Assembly: GCA_905197485.1 (NCBI GenBank)
Contig: CAJJYZ010000018.1
Span: 1 to 42,230, forward strand
DNA: 42,230 nucleotides
Reading direction: 5' to 3'
Source: an uncultured Lachnospiraceae bacterium
GTDB taxonomy: Bacteria > Bacillota > Clostridia > Lachnospirales > Lachnospiraceae
The stretch's first letter is position 1, and each line of letters starts with the position of its first letter. Made by a program: the position numbers and the translations under genes. Below the pieces are notes generated by a model, which was not told where the DNA came from, ran no database searches, and saw only the letters and a list, made by a program, of their open reading frames with translations. Shown piece after piece: positions 31,338 through 40,500 of the stretch.

Positions 31338-31366
31338 TTGATAATTCGCGGAAAAAGTGCTATAAT
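31338..31366 (+). promoter_or_regulatory. Promoter of apt-relA
   Basis: TTGATA (31338-31343) and a perfect TATAAT (31361-31366) are 17 bases apart. Confidence 0.75.
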
Positions 31367-31401
31367 ATATGTCATATTTTGTAGAAAACGGAGGCCTGTT
31401 T

Positions 31402-31926
31402 ATGAAGCCAATAGAAGAATATGTAAGAAGTATTCCGGATTTTCCGGAGGAAGGAATTATCTTTCGAGATGTGACAAGTATTTTAGAAGATGCAGAAGGG
31501 CTGCATCTTGCCATTGATTTGATACAGGAGAAGATTGGAGACACAGAATTTGATATTGTTGTAGGTCCGGAGTCCAGAGGATTTATTTTTGGAATGCCGG
31601 TGGCATATAATCTTTGCAAATCCTTTGTGCCGGTTCGGAAGAAAGGAAAACTTCCTTGCGAGACCGTTTCCATGGAGTATGAGCTGGAATACGGAAGCGC
31701 AGAGATTGAAGTGCATAAGAGCGCAATCAAACCGGGACAAAAAGTCGTCATCGTGGATGACCTTATGGCGACAGGCGGAACGATGGAAGCCATCATCAAA
31801 CTCATTGAGCAGCTTGGCGGCGAGGTTGTGAAAATTGTATGCCTGATGGAACTTGCCGGTTTGAAAGGAAGAGAGAAACTACACGCATACGATATGGAGT
31901 CTGTGATTCTGTATCCAGGAAAATAA
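31402..31926 (+). CDS. apt: Adenine phosphoribosyltransferase
   Basis: Apt salvages adenine by joining it to PRPP to make AMP. The 174-residue protein has the start KPIEEYVRSIPDFPEEGIIF, the purine-binding PESRGFIFG region, the RKKGKLP flexible loop and the PRPP motif VVIVDDLMATGGTM. The open frame reaches back to a non-ATG codon at 31369, which falls on the transcription start region. GGAGG (31390-31394) places the true start at the ATG 31402. relA follows after 21 bases, the usual Firmicutes pairing, so nucleotide salvage and (p)ppGpp control share one transcript. Confidence 0.96.
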   Translation: MKPIEEYVRSIPDFPEEGIIFRDVTSILEDAEGLHLAIDLIQEKIGDTEFDIVVGPESRGFIFGMPVAYNLCKSFVPVRKKGKLPCETVSMEYELEYGSAEIEVHKSAIKPGQKVVIVDDLMATGGTMEAIIKLIEQLGGEVVKIVCLMELAGLKGREKLHAYDMESVILYPGK

Positions 31927-31947
31927 GAGGAACGAGGAGGTGCCGGT

Positions 31948-34254
31948 ATGTCAGAGAATAGCATTGTACAAAATCCATATGAGAATCTGAAAATCGTGGA
32001 TGGGCATGCGGTGAAGAATCCGGAGGATTATCAGGACCCGGAGCAGTTATATAAAGTATTGGTAGAACGGATTCGAAAATATCATCCGTCAGAGGATTTG
32101 TCTTTGATTGAGAAGGCTTATACCATTGCGAAGGATGCGCACGAAGGACAATTCCGTAAGTCCGGAGAGCCCTATATCATCCACCCGATTTCAGTTGGAA
32201 TTATTCTGGCGGAGCTTGAGATGGATAAGGAGACCATTGCGGCAGGAATCCTTCATGACGTCGTAGAAGATACGGTCATGTCGTCGGAAGAGATTGCAGC
32301 GATATTCGGTACGGAGGTGGCACTTCTTGTAGAAGGGGTTACGAAGATTGGTCAGCTCTCTTATTCGAAGGATAAGGATAAGCTGGAGATGCAGGCGGAG
32401 ACACTTCGTAAGATGTTTCTTGCGATGTCAAAAGATATCCGAGTCATTTTGATTAAGTTGGCAGACCGTCTTCATAACATGCGTACAGCACAGTTCTGGC
32501 CGCCGCACAAGCAGAAGGAAAAGGCGCAGGAGACGATGGATATCTATGCTCCGATTGCACAGCGTCTTGGTATTTCGAAGATTAAGACAGAGCTGGACGA
32601 CCTTGCGTTAAAATATTCCCAGCCGGAAGTATTCTATGATTTAATCAATCAGTTGAATGCGAGAAAGACGGAGAGGGACGAGTTCGTACAGCAGATTGTC
32701 GCGGAAGTGTCCAAGCACATGAAAAATGGTGGGATTGACGCGGTAGTTTACGGTCGAGTAAAGCATTTTTTCAGTATTTATAAAAAGATGGTCAATCAGA
32801 ATAAAACGGTAGACCAGGTGTATGACTTATTTGCCATTCGTATCATCGTGAAGACTGTGAAGGATTGCTATGCGGCGCTCGGTGTGATTCATGAGATGTA
32901 TACGCCGATTCCGGGACGATTCAAAGACTATATTGCGATGCCGAAGCCGAATATGTACCAGTCGCTGCATACGACGCTTATGGGGCCGTCCGGACAACCG
33001 TTTGAGATTCAGATTCGTACGGAAGAGATGCATAAGACGGCAGAGTACGGTATTGCAGCCCACTGGAAATATAAAGAATCCGGCGGAAGTGCAAAGAATG
33101 TCCAGACAAGGGCAGAGGAGAAGCTGACCTGGCTCAGACAGATTCTGGAATGGCAGCAGGATTCCGATAATCGGGAATTCATGTCGCTCTTAAAGGGAGA
33201 CCTGGATTTGTTTGCAGAAGACGTTTACTGTTTTACTCCGAATGGAGATGTGAAGAATCTTCCGAACGGTTCTACTCCGATTGATTTTGCTTATGCGATT
33301 CACAGTGCGGTCGGCAATAAGATGGTTGGTGCAAGAGTCAATAACAAGCTTGTGCCTATCGATTATAAGATTCAGAATGGAGACCGCATCGAGATATTGA
33401 CTTCGCAGAATTCCAAAGGACCGAGTAGAGACTGGCTGAACGTTGTGAAAAGTACACAGGCGAAAAACAAGATTAACCAGTGGTTTAAGAAGGAATTTAA
33501 AGAAGAGAATATCGTACGCGGAAAAGAAATGCTCTCCGCATACTGTAAGGCGAAGGGACTTGTTCTGAGCGATATTTTAAAACCAAAGTATCAGCAGGTC
33601 GTACAGAAAAAATACGGTTTTAGAGATTGGGAAGCTGTTCTCGCAGCCCTTGGACATGGAGGACTGAAAGAAGGACAGATTGCGAACCGTCTTCAGGAAG
33701 AATATAACAAAGACCACAAAGAGGCGATTACGGACGAGACGATACTGGAGCGCGTGTCCGAAGCTTCCAGGAATACGGTGCATGTCACAAAATCAAAGAG
33801 TGGAATTGTCGTAAAAGGGATTGACGATATGGCAGTCCGTTTTTCAAGATGCTGTAATCCGGTGCCGGGCGATGAGATTGTCGGGTTTGTGACGAGAGGA
33901 CGCGGGATGTCTATCCACAGGACCGACTGTGTAAATATCATTCATTTGTCAGAATCGGAAAGAGCGCGTCTGATTCCGGCAGAATGGGAGCAGTCAGATG
34001 AGAAAGGCAACGGACTTTACATGGCGGAAATCAAAATGTATGCTCATGACAGACAGGGAATGCTCATGGAGATTTCCAAGATTTTTACAGAGAATAAGAT
34101 TGATGTGAAGAATATGAACGTTCGTACGAGCAAGAAAGGAACGGCGACAGTTGAGATGGGATTCATCGTACACAGCAGAGAGGAGCTGACGAAGATTATC
34201 GAGAAGCTTCATCAGTTGGAAGGTGTCATCGATATCGAACGTGCGGTAGGTTAG
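31948..34254 (+). CDS. relA: Bifunctional (p)ppGpp synthetase/hydrolase (Rel)
   Basis: The 768-residue Rel enzyme makes and breaks down (p)ppGpp, the stringent-response signal. In order it has an HD hydrolase domain (HEGQFRKSGEPYIIHP, ILHDVVEDT), a synthetase domain (GRVKHFFSIYKKM, DLFAIRIIV, YQSLHTT), a TGS domain (VYCFTPNGDVKNLPNGSTPIDFAY), a helical and zinc-type region (RCCNPVPGDEIVGFVTRG) and a C-terminal ACT domain. The HD residues appear intact, so both activities are expected. ATG 31948 follows GAGGAGG at 6 bases. It is 9 bases from the MBL gene that follows. Confidence 0.96.
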   Translation: MSENSIVQNPYENLKIVDGHAVKNPEDYQDPEQLYKVLVERIRKYHPSEDLSLIEKAYTIAKDAHEGQFRKSGEPYIIHPISVGIILAELEMDKETIAAGILHDVVEDTVMSSEEIAAIFGTEVALLVEGVTKIGQLSYSKDKDKLEMQAETLRKMFLAMSKDIRVILIKLADRLHNMRTAQFWPPHKQKEKAQETMDIYAPIAQRLGISKIKTELDDLALKYSQPEVFYDLINQLNARKTERDEFVQQIVAEVSKHMKNGGIDAVVYGRVKHFFSIYKKMVNQNKTVDQVYDLFAIRIIVKTVKDCYAALGVIHEMYTPIPGRFKDYIAMPKPNMYQSLHTTLMGPSGQPFEIQIRTEEMHKTAEYGIAAHWKYKESGGSAKNVQTRAEEKLTWLRQILEWQQDSDNREFMSLLKGDLDLFAEDVYCFTPNGDVKNLPNGSTPIDFAYAIHSAVGNKMVGARVNNKLVPIDYKIQNGDRIEILTSQNSKGPSRDWLNVVKSTQAKNKINQWFKKEFKEENIVRGKEMLSAYCKAKGLVLSDILKPKYQQVVQKKYGFRDWEAVLAALGHGGLKEGQIANRLQEEYNKDHKEAITDETILERVSEASRNTVHVTKSKSGIVVKGIDDMAVRFSRCCNPVPGDEIVGFVTRGRGMSIHRTDCVNIIHLSESERARLIPAEWEQSDEKGNGLYMAEIKMYAHDRQGMLMEISKIFTENKIDVKNMNVRTSKKGTATVEMGFIVHSREELTKIIEKLHQLEGVIDIERAVG

Positions 34255-34263
34255 GAGAGACAG

Positions 34264-34884
34264 ATGAAGATAGAAATATTTGTAACGGGAATTATCAGTA
34301 CAAATTGTTACGTTGTCTCCAATGAGGAGACGAAAGAGGCGGTTATCATAGACCCGGCGGCATATCCGAAAAAGATGAAAAGCTATTTGCAGGAGAATGA
34401 ACTCCAGGTAAAAGCGATTCTTCTGACACATGGACACTTTGACCATATTATGGGAATCGATGGAATTCTGGAAGATTTTAAGGTGCCGGTTTATGTGCAT
34501 GAAGAGGAAGCAGAATTGATTGCGGACCCGATTTTAAACGAATCCAATACGTACACGAACGGGTATACATACGAGAAAGCGGAGTATCTCCATGATGGAC
34601 AGACTTTAGATTTGATTGGATATCAGTTTCAGGTGATTCACACTCCTGGACATACAAGCGGCGGCGCATCATACTATGTAGAAAGCGAAAAAGTTTTGTT
34701 TAGCGGAGACACGCTGTTTCATGGCTCTGTTGGAAGAACAGACTTTAAGACAAGCAGTATGTCCGCTCTGGTACATTCGATTCGTGAGAAACTATTCCTT
34801 CTTCCGGATGAGACGGTTGTGTATCCGGGGCATATGGGAGCAACAACGATTGGAACGGAGAAACAGATAAATCCGTATGTGTAA
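34264..34884 (+). CDS. MBL-fold metallo-hydrolase, glyoxalase-II-like
   Basis: A 206-residue metallo-beta-lactamase-fold protein. Metal ligands are THGHFDHIMG (HxHxDH, near residue 60), HTPGHTSG, FSGDTLF and a final YPGHMG. It resembles the YqgX/glyoxalase II group, which hydrolyses thioesters. Organisms of this type often lack glutathione, so a different thioester or another substrate is more likely. It lies 9 bases after relA, matching a common Clostridia order (relA, MBL, hemZ), except that here a Fic/Doc gene has come between this gene and hemZ. A terminator-like hairpin follows. Confidence 0.88.
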   Translation: MKIEIFVTGIISTNCYVVSNEETKEAVIIDPAAYPKKMKSYLQENELQVKAILLTHGHFDHIMGIDGILEDFKVPVYVHEEEAELIADPILNESNTYTNGYTYEKAEYLHDGQTLDLIGYQFQVIHTPGHTSGGASYYVESEKVLFSGDTLFHGSVGRTDFKTSSMSALVHSIREKLFLLPDETVVYPGHMGATTIGTEKQINPYV

Positions 34885-34899
34885 TACAGTACAACGTTA

Positions 34900-34937
34900 A
34901 GGGGACGCGACTTTTGAAGTGACGTCCTCTTATTGTT
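34900..34937 (+). terminator. Hairpin between the MBL gene and the Fic gene
   Basis: AGGGGACG (34900-34907) pairs with CGTCCTCT (34923-34930), with one G-T pair and an inner ACTT/AAGT stem, then TATTGTT. It probably ends much of the upstream transcript. Confidence 0.65.
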
Positions 34938-34986
34938 AAAGTTGTTAAAGAAGTATGTGAAATTCAGAGAAGAGGAGGAGCGTCTA

Positions 34987-35916
34987 TTGGAAAAAAATGA
35001 AATCGTATTATTTGAGACAAAGGATAAGGCAATTTCGTTGCCGGTAAAAGTGGAAGACGAGACAGTTTGGCTTAATCGGAGTCAAATGGCTGAATTGTTC
35101 GGAAGAGATGTAAAAACGATAGGAAAGCATATTCATAATGCTTTTAAAGAAGAATTAGAAGATACGAATGCAGTTGTCGCAAATTTTGCGACAACTGCAG
35201 CAGATGGAAAGACATATCAAGTAGAGTATTATAGTCTTGATATGATTATCTCTGTAGGTTATCGTGTAAAATCAAAGCGAGGAGTTGAATTCCGAAAATG
35301 GGCGAGCGGTGTTTTAAAGGACTACATAATAAAAGGCTACGCTGTGAATAATAATCGCATCAATCAGCTTGGAGATGTGATACAGATTATGAAACGGACG
35401 CAGAACTCTTTAGATGGTCAGCAAGTGTTATCTGTTATTGAAAAATATAGTGAGGCATTAGAGCTTTTAGATTCTTATGACCATCAGAATATGACGAGAC
35501 CAAAAGGTAATAAAGCTACTTATGAATTGACTTATGAAGAATGCAAAGATGTCATATCACAAATGCGCTTTGGGAATGAATCGGATTTATTTGGCAAGGA
35601 AAAAGATGATTCGTTTAAGGGAAGCATTGGTAATATTTATCAGTCGTTTGGTAATGAAGATTTGTATCCGACGTTAGAAGAGAAAGCTGCGCATCTACTG
35701 TATTTTGTGACAAAAAACCATAGTTTTCTTGATGGAAATAAGCGAATAGCCGCTACGATGTTTCTTTATTTTTTAGAAAAGAATGGTGTACTTTTTCGAA
35801 ATGGAGAAAAACTCATAGAAGACCATACGCTTGTAGCTTTGACAATTATGATTGCTGAATCCAGACCAGATGAGATGGAAATGATGATTACAGTAATCAT
35901 GAATTGTTTGAAATAG
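34987..35916 (+). CDS. RhuM-domain Fic/Doc family protein (orphan)
   Basis: A protein of about 309 residues. The N-terminal half matches RhuM-type proteins: WLNRSQMAELFGRDVKTIGKHIHN (read in parts, a DNA-binding-like helix-turn-helix), EYYSLDMIISVGYRVKS and GVEFRKWASGVLKDYIIKG. The C-terminal half is a Fic/Doc domain with active-site motif HSFLDGNKR (His245). The Lys in GNKR is the Doc form; Doc phosphorylates EF-Tu whereas classic Fic uses GNGR for AMPylation. No Phd-like antitoxin gene lies beside it. The longest frame starts near 34933, but AGGAGG (34973-34978) points to TTG 34987. The gene is AT-richer than its neighbours and interrupts the MBL-hemZ order, suggesting acquisition. Toxicity is unproven. 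Confidence 0.85.
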   Translation: MEKNEIVLFETKDKAISLPVKVEDETVWLNRSQMAELFGRDVKTIGKHIHNAFKEELEDTNAVVANFATTAADGKTYQVEYYSLDMIISVGYRVKSKRGVEFRKWASGVLKDYIIKGYAVNNNRINQLGDVIQIMKRTQNSLDGQQVLSVIEKYSEALELLDSYDHQNMTRPKGNKATYELTYEECKDVISQMRFGNESDLFGKEKDDSFKGSIGNIYQSFGNEDLYPTLEEKAAHLLYFVTKNHSFLDGNKRIAATMFLYFLEKNGVLFRNGEKLIEDHTLVALTIMIAESRPDEMEMMITVIMNCLK

Positions 35917-35932
35917 AGATAGAGGATTTGAT

Positions 35933-37369
35933 ATGATTAACATTTATTTGAAAGAAGAATTTTACGCCTATGATGCGTTTCATATCACAAAGGCGTTTTT
36001 TCCGGATGAGGAGATAAAACAGCATATCCTACCGGAGCAGGAAGAACTTCTGCTGATAAGAATTGGTGAAGAAGTGATAGCCGGAATCAGGGATGCTATA
36101 GGTGATTTAAAAAAAGACAAAAAGAGTTTTGTAAACAAGTCTATTTACGAAGCCTTACATAGATACACAGGGAAAGAATTAGCCTGGGGAATTCTTACCG
36201 GAGTGCGTCCGACCAAGCTTACCATGAAGAAGGTGGAGGAAGGATGCAAAGATGAGGAGATTGTCGCGTGGTTTCGGGAGAATTATATGGTAACAGAGAA
36301 AAAAGCAAGGCTCGGGGTAGAGATTGCAAAGCGGGAAAAAGAGCTCCTTGAGAGACTGGATTATGAGAATGGATACAGTCTTTATGTGGGGATTCCATTT
36401 TGTCCAAGTATTTGTTCTTACTGTTCTTTTTCTTCTTATCCGTTGCATGAGTGGGAAGGAAAAGTAGACGCATATTTGGATGCACTCTGCAAGGAACTCA
36501 CATTCGTGGGAGAGGCGTCAAAAGAAAAGAAGCTGAATACAGTCTATATCGGAGGCGGCACGCCGACCACTCTTACGGCAGAGCAGATGGACCGGCTGCT
36601 TACACATATGGAACATACCTTTTCCTATGATGATTTACAGGAATTTACGGTGGAAGCTGGACGTCCGGACAGTATTACAAAGGAAAAATTAGAGGTGCTT
36701 CGTAAACATGGGATTTCCCGTATTTCTGTCAATCCGCAGACGATGCAGCAGAAGACGTTGGACATTATCGGAAGAAAGCATACGGTGCAGGACGTGGCAG
36801 ATATTTTCCACATGGCAAGGGAACTCGGATTCGATAATATCAATATGGATTTGATTGCCGGACTTACGGGAGAACATTTTTCCGATATGGAGGATACGTT
36901 AAGACAGATAAAGGAATTAGAGCCGGATAGCCTGACGGTGCATTCCCTGGCGATTAAGCGGGCGGCAAGACTTGGGAAAACCGAAGGTTACAAAGAGCGG
37001 TTAAGTCCTGCGGAGGAATTGGAGCAGATGATTGAGCTTGCGGCAAAATATGCAAAAGAGATGTATCTATTTCCTTATTATTTATACCGTCAGAAAAATA
37101 TTGCCGGGAATTTTGAAAATGTTGGTTATGCAAAGGTTGACAAAGCCGGAATATACAATATACTTATTATGGAGGAAAAACAATCGATTGTTGCAGCCGG
37201 AGCAGGGGCTTCCACGAAGATTGTACTTCCAAAAGGAAAAGAAATACCGGATAAGAAGACCGGGGATTTGAAAAATATTGTGCGTGTGGAGAACGTGAAA
37301 GATGTGACGGAGTATATCACACGTATTGATGAAATGATAGAACGAAAAGGAGAATGGTTATGGCGTTAA
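35933..37369 (+). CDS. hemZ: Coproporphyrinogen dehydrogenase HemZ (radical SAM)
   Basis: A 478-residue radical SAM protein of the HemN/HemZ group, which performs oxygen-independent oxidation of coproporphyrinogen III. The cluster motif is CPSICSYC (Cys157, Cys161, Cys164) followed by SFSSYPL, then GGGTPTTL and TVEAGRPDSIT. A long N-terminal extension of about 150 residues, absent in HemN, is typical of HemZ. Lachnospiraceae with hemZ often lack full haem synthesis, so the true substrate is uncertain. It starts 16 bases after the Fic/Doc gene, and its last 10 bases overlap hisS. Confidence 0.88.
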   Translation: MINIYLKEEFYAYDAFHITKAFFPDEEIKQHILPEQEELLLIRIGEEVIAGIRDAIGDLKKDKKSFVNKSIYEALHRYTGKELAWGILTGVRPTKLTMKKVEEGCKDEEIVAWFRENYMVTEKKARLGVEIAKREKELLERLDYENGYSLYVGIPFCPSICSYCSFSSYPLHEWEGKVDAYLDALCKELTFVGEASKEKKLNTVYIGGGTPTTLTAEQMDRLLTHMEHTFSYDDLQEFTVEAGRPDSITKEKLEVLRKHGISRISVNPQTMQQKTLDIIGRKHTVQDVADIFHMARELGFDNINMDLIAGLTGEHFSDMEDTLRQIKELEPDSLTVHSLAIKRAARLGKTEGYKERLSPAEELEQMIELAAKYAKEMYLFPYYLYRQKNIAGNFENVGYAKVDKAGIYNILIMEEKQSIVAAGAGASTKIVLPKGKEIPDKKTGDLKNIVRVENVKDVTEYITRIDEMIERKGEWLWR

Positions 37370-38625
37370 AGAAGAAGCCGGTTACAGGAATGAGAGACAT
37401 GATGCCGCGCGAGATGGAGATTCGGGATTATGTGATTCATTTGATTAAAGAGACATATAAGACGTTCGGTTTTTCCTCAATGGAGACACCATGCGTAGAA
37501 CATATCGAAAATCTTTGCAGCAAGCAGGGAGGCGATAACGAGAAATTAATTTTCAAGATTATGAAGCGTGGGGAAAAGCTGAAGATTGATACGGCAAAAG
37601 AGGAAAATGACCTTGTAGACGGAGGTCTCCGTTATGACCTTACGGTTCCGCTTGCAAGATACTATGCAAATTATGCCAACGAGCTTCCGGCGCCATTTAA
37701 AGCGCTTCAGATAGGAAATGTATGGAGAGCAGACCGTCCACAGAGAGGACGTTTCCGTCAGTTCATGCAGTGCGATATCGACATTCTTGGAGAAGGAAGC
37801 AATCTGGCGGAGATTGAACTTATCTTAGCGACGACAGCAATGCTTGGGAAACTTGATTTTAAGAATTTTACCGTATGTATCAACGATAGAAATATTTTGA
37901 AGGCAATGGCTGCTTTCTGCGGATTCAAGGAAGCGGATTATGACGAAGTCTTTATCATTTTGGATAAGATGGATAAGATTGGCGCGGAAGGCGTCGCGGC
38001 AGAACTTCAGGAGATGGGTTACGCAAAAGAAAATGTGGACGCATATCTGAGATTGTTTGATGAAATTAGTCCGGATGTGGAAGGAATCCGTTTCTTAAAA
38101 GAAAAATTGGGTGATTGCCTTCCGACAGAGACGGCAGACGGGATGGAAATGATTATTTCCAGCGTAGAGGCGGCGAAAGAGGCAGAATTTAAGATTGCAT
38201 TTGACCCGACTCTCGTAAGAGGACAGTCCTACTATACAGGAACTATTTTTGAGATTCGTATGGATGAATTCGGCGGTTCGGTTGCCGGAGGCGGACGTTA
38301 TGATAAGATGATTGGAAAATTCACAGGACAGGATACGCCGGCTTGTGGTTTTTCCATCGGATTTGAGAGAATCGTTATGCTTTTACTGGAAAATGGATAT
38401 GAAGTTCCATCGACGAACAAGAAAAAAGCGTATTTACTCGAGAAGAAGCTTCCGAAAGAAGGCACATTGAAAGTATTCCAGATGGCAAAGGCAGACAGAG
38501 AAGCCGGATATCAGGTGATGATTGTCAATATGAAGAAAAACAAAAAATTCCAAAAAGAACAGCTGACAGAAAACGGTTATAAAGAAATCGTGGAATGTTA
38601 TGCCGATTCCATAGAGAATATGTAA
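37360..38625 (+). CDS. hisS: Histidine--tRNA ligase
   Basis: HisRS charges tRNA-His. The 421-residue class II synthetase has motif 1 (MRDMMPREMEIRD region), motif 2 (RADRPQRGRFRQFMQCDIDILG, read in parts), the histidine motifs VRGQSYYTGTIFEI and GGRYDKM, and motif 3 (ACGFSIGFERIVML). The C-terminal anticodon domain is on the short side. ATG codons occur at 37354 and 37360; AAGGAG (37347-37352) is 7 bases from 37360 and only 1 from 37354, so 37360 is used. It overlaps the end of hemZ by 10 bases. No T-box leader is present, since it is inside an operon. Confidence 0.96.
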   Translation: MALKKKPVTGMRDMMPREMEIRDYVIHLIKETYKTFGFSSMETPCVEHIENLCSKQGGDNEKLIFKIMKRGEKLKIDTAKEENDLVDGGLRYDLTVPLARYYANYANELPAPFKALQIGNVWRADRPQRGRFRQFMQCDIDILGEGSNLAEIELILATTAMLGKLDFKNFTVCINDRNILKAMAAFCGFKEADYDEVFIILDKMDKIGAEGVAAELQEMGYAKENVDAYLRLFDEISPDVEGIRFLKEKLGDCLPTETADGMEMIISSVEAAKEAEFKIAFDPTLVRGQSYYTGTIFEIRMDEFGGSVAGGGRYDKMIGKFTGQDTPACGFSIGFERIVMLLLENGYEVPSTNKKKAYLLEKKLPKEGTLKVFQMAKADREAGYQVMIVNMKKNKKFQKEQLTENGYKEIVECYADSIENM

Positions 38626-38640
38626 AGGAGAGAGAAAATC

Positions 38641-40437
38641 ATGGCAGAATCAATGCAGGGATTAAAAAGAACCCACCGTTGTGCGGAACTATCCACAGCC
38701 AATGTTGGAGAGACAGTTACCGTCATGGGCTGGGTACAGAAGAACAGAAATAAAGGAGGTCTCGTCTTCGTAGACGTAAGAGACCGTTCTGGTATCATTC
38801 AGGTTGTATTTGAGGAAGGAAGCTGTGATGCGGCGCTTATCGAGAAGGCGGCAAAGCTTCGTTCTGAATTCGTAGTAGCGGTTGTCGGAAAAGTAGAGAA
38901 ACGTTCCGGCGCCGTAAATGAAAACATTGCAACCGGAGAAATTGAGATTGCTCCGACAGAACTTCGCGTATTGTCAGAGTCCGAGACTCCGCCATTCCCG
39001 ATTGAGGAGAACAGCAAGACAAAAGAAGAAGTGCGTCTGAAAAATCGTGTTCTTGACCTTAGAAGACCGGATTTGCAGAGAAACTTAATCATGAGAAGCC
39101 AGGTGGCAACATTAACACGTCAGTTCCTCGCAGAGGAAGGATTCCTCGAGATTGAAACGCCGATGCTTATTAAGAGTACACCGGAAGGGGCGAGAGATTA
39201 TCTCGTACCAAGCCGCGTGCATCCGGGAAGCTTCTACGCGTTGCCACAGTCACCGCAGATTTTCAAACAGTTGTTGATGTGTGCGGGATATGACCGTTAC
39301 TTCCAGATTGTAAAATGTTTCCGCGACGAGGATTTGCGTGCAGACCGTCAGCCGGAATTTACACAGATTGATATGGAACTTTCTTTCGTGGATGTAGATG
39401 ATGTCATCGATGTAAACGAAAGATTGCTTGCAAAATTGTTCAAAGAGATTTTAGATGTGGAAGTTCCGCTTCCGATTCAGAGAATGACATGGCAGGAAGC
39501 GATGGACAGATTCGGTTCCGACAAGCCGGATATCCGTTTCGGTATGGAACTTCAGGATGTGTCCGAGGTTGTGAAGGATTGTGAGTTTGTCGTATTCAAA
39601 GGCGCCCTTGAGAACGGCGGAAGTGTTCGTGGTATCAACGCGAAAGGTCAGGGAGCGATGCCGCGTAAGAAGATTGACAAATTAGTTGATTTTGCAAAGA
39701 CTTACGGAGCAAAAGGACTTGCTTACATCGCAATTCAGGAAGATGGAAGCGTGAAATCTTCCTTCGCAAAATTCATGACAGAAGAGCAGATGTCTGCCCT
39801 TATTCAGGCGATGGACGGAGAAAACGGAGACTTATTATTATTTGCAGCAGACAAGAATAAGGTTGTATGGGACGTTCTTGGAGCGCTTCGTCTCGAGCTT
39901 GCCCGCCAGTTAGACTTATTGGATAAAGGGGAATACAAGTTTTTATGGGTAACAGAATTCCCGTTATTAGAGTGGAATGAAGAAGCCGGAAGATATACGG
40001 CAATGCACCATCCGTTTACAATGCCGATGGAAGAAGACTTAGACCTTATCGATACAGAACCTGGTAAAGTACGTGCAAAGGCATATGATATCGTACTGAA
40101 CGGAACAGAACTCGGTGGAGGAAGTGTGAGAATCTTCAACAATGAGATTCAGAACAAGATGTTTGAAGTGCTTGGATTTACAAAAGAGCAGGCAGAAGAA
40201 CAATTTGGTTTCCTTCTGAATGCATTCAAATACGGAGTTCCGCCACACGCAGGACTCGCATATGGTCTTGACCGTCTCATTATGTTGATGGCAAAACAGG
40301 ATAGCATCCGCGATGTCATCGCATTCCCGAAAGTAAAAGACGCATCTGACTTGATGACAGAGGCGCCGGCAGGCGTTGACAAGAAACAGTTGGAAGAATT
40401 GGGACTTGCAATCGTGGCAGAGGAAACAGAAGAATAG
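38641..40437 (+). CDS. aspS: Aspartate--tRNA ligase
   Basis: The 598-residue bacterial-type AspRS has an N-terminal OB-fold anticodon domain (VTVMGWVQKNRNKGGLVFVDVRDR, read in parts), class II motif 1, motif 2 (FRDEDLRADRQPEFTQIDME), an inserted GAD domain in the middle and motif 3 (AGLAYGLDRLIML). Length is that of the discriminating or non-discriminating bacterial form; which of these cannot be read here. It lies 15 bases after hisS, an order shared across Firmicutes. A strong terminator follows, so it ends the operon. Confidence 0.97.
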   Translation: MAESMQGLKRTHRCAELSTANVGETVTVMGWVQKNRNKGGLVFVDVRDRSGIIQVVFEEGSCDAALIEKAAKLRSEFVVAVVGKVEKRSGAVNENIATGEIEIAPTELRVLSESETPPFPIEENSKTKEEVRLKNRVLDLRRPDLQRNLIMRSQVATLTRQFLAEEGFLEIETPMLIKSTPEGARDYLVPSRVHPGSFYALPQSPQIFKQLLMCAGYDRYFQIVKCFRDEDLRADRQPEFTQIDMELSFVDVDDVIDVNERLLAKLFKEILDVEVPLPIQRMTWQEAMDRFGSDKPDIRFGMELQDVSEVVKDCEFVVFKGALENGGSVRGINAKGQGAMPRKKIDKLVDFAKTYGAKGLAYIAIQEDGSVKSSFAKFMTEEQMSALIQAMDGENGDLLLFAADKNKVVWDVLGALRLELARQLDLLDKGEYKFLWVTEFPLLEWNEEAGRYTAMHHPFTMPMEEDLDLIDTEPGKVRAKAYDIVLNGTELGGGSVRIFNNEIQNKMFEVLGFTKEQAEEQFGFLLNAFKYGVPPHAGLAYGLDRLIMLMAKQDSIRDVIAFPKVKDASDLMTEAPAGVDKKQLEELGLAIVAEETEE

Positions 40438-40446
40438 AAATATAGA

Positions 40447-40474
40447 AGGGGACTGTCTATGGACGGTCCCTTTT
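40447..40474 (+). terminator. Intrinsic terminator after aspS
   Basis: GGGACTGTC (40449-40457) pairs with GACGGTCCC (40462-40470), with one G-T pair, around TATG, then TTTT. Only 26 bases separate it from cysK, leaving no room for an ordinary promoter after it, so some read-through is likely. Confidence 0.85.
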
Positions 40475-40500
40475 CACAATCGGGAAAGGAGTAATTTTAA

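Noticed and set aside
34933..34986. An N-terminal extension of the Fic/Doc protein from TTG 34933
   Set aside because: That start lies at the foot of the terminator-like hairpin and lacks a ribosome binding site, while AGGAGG at 34973-34978 fits TTG 34987.
37320..37360. T-box leader before hisS-aspS
   Set aside because: hisS overlaps hemZ, so there is no leader. No T-box sequence is seen before hemZ or the Fic gene either.
40475..40500. Cysteine-responsive T-box or S-box before cysK
   Set aside because: Only 26 bases separate the aspS terminator and the start codon, too short for either element.
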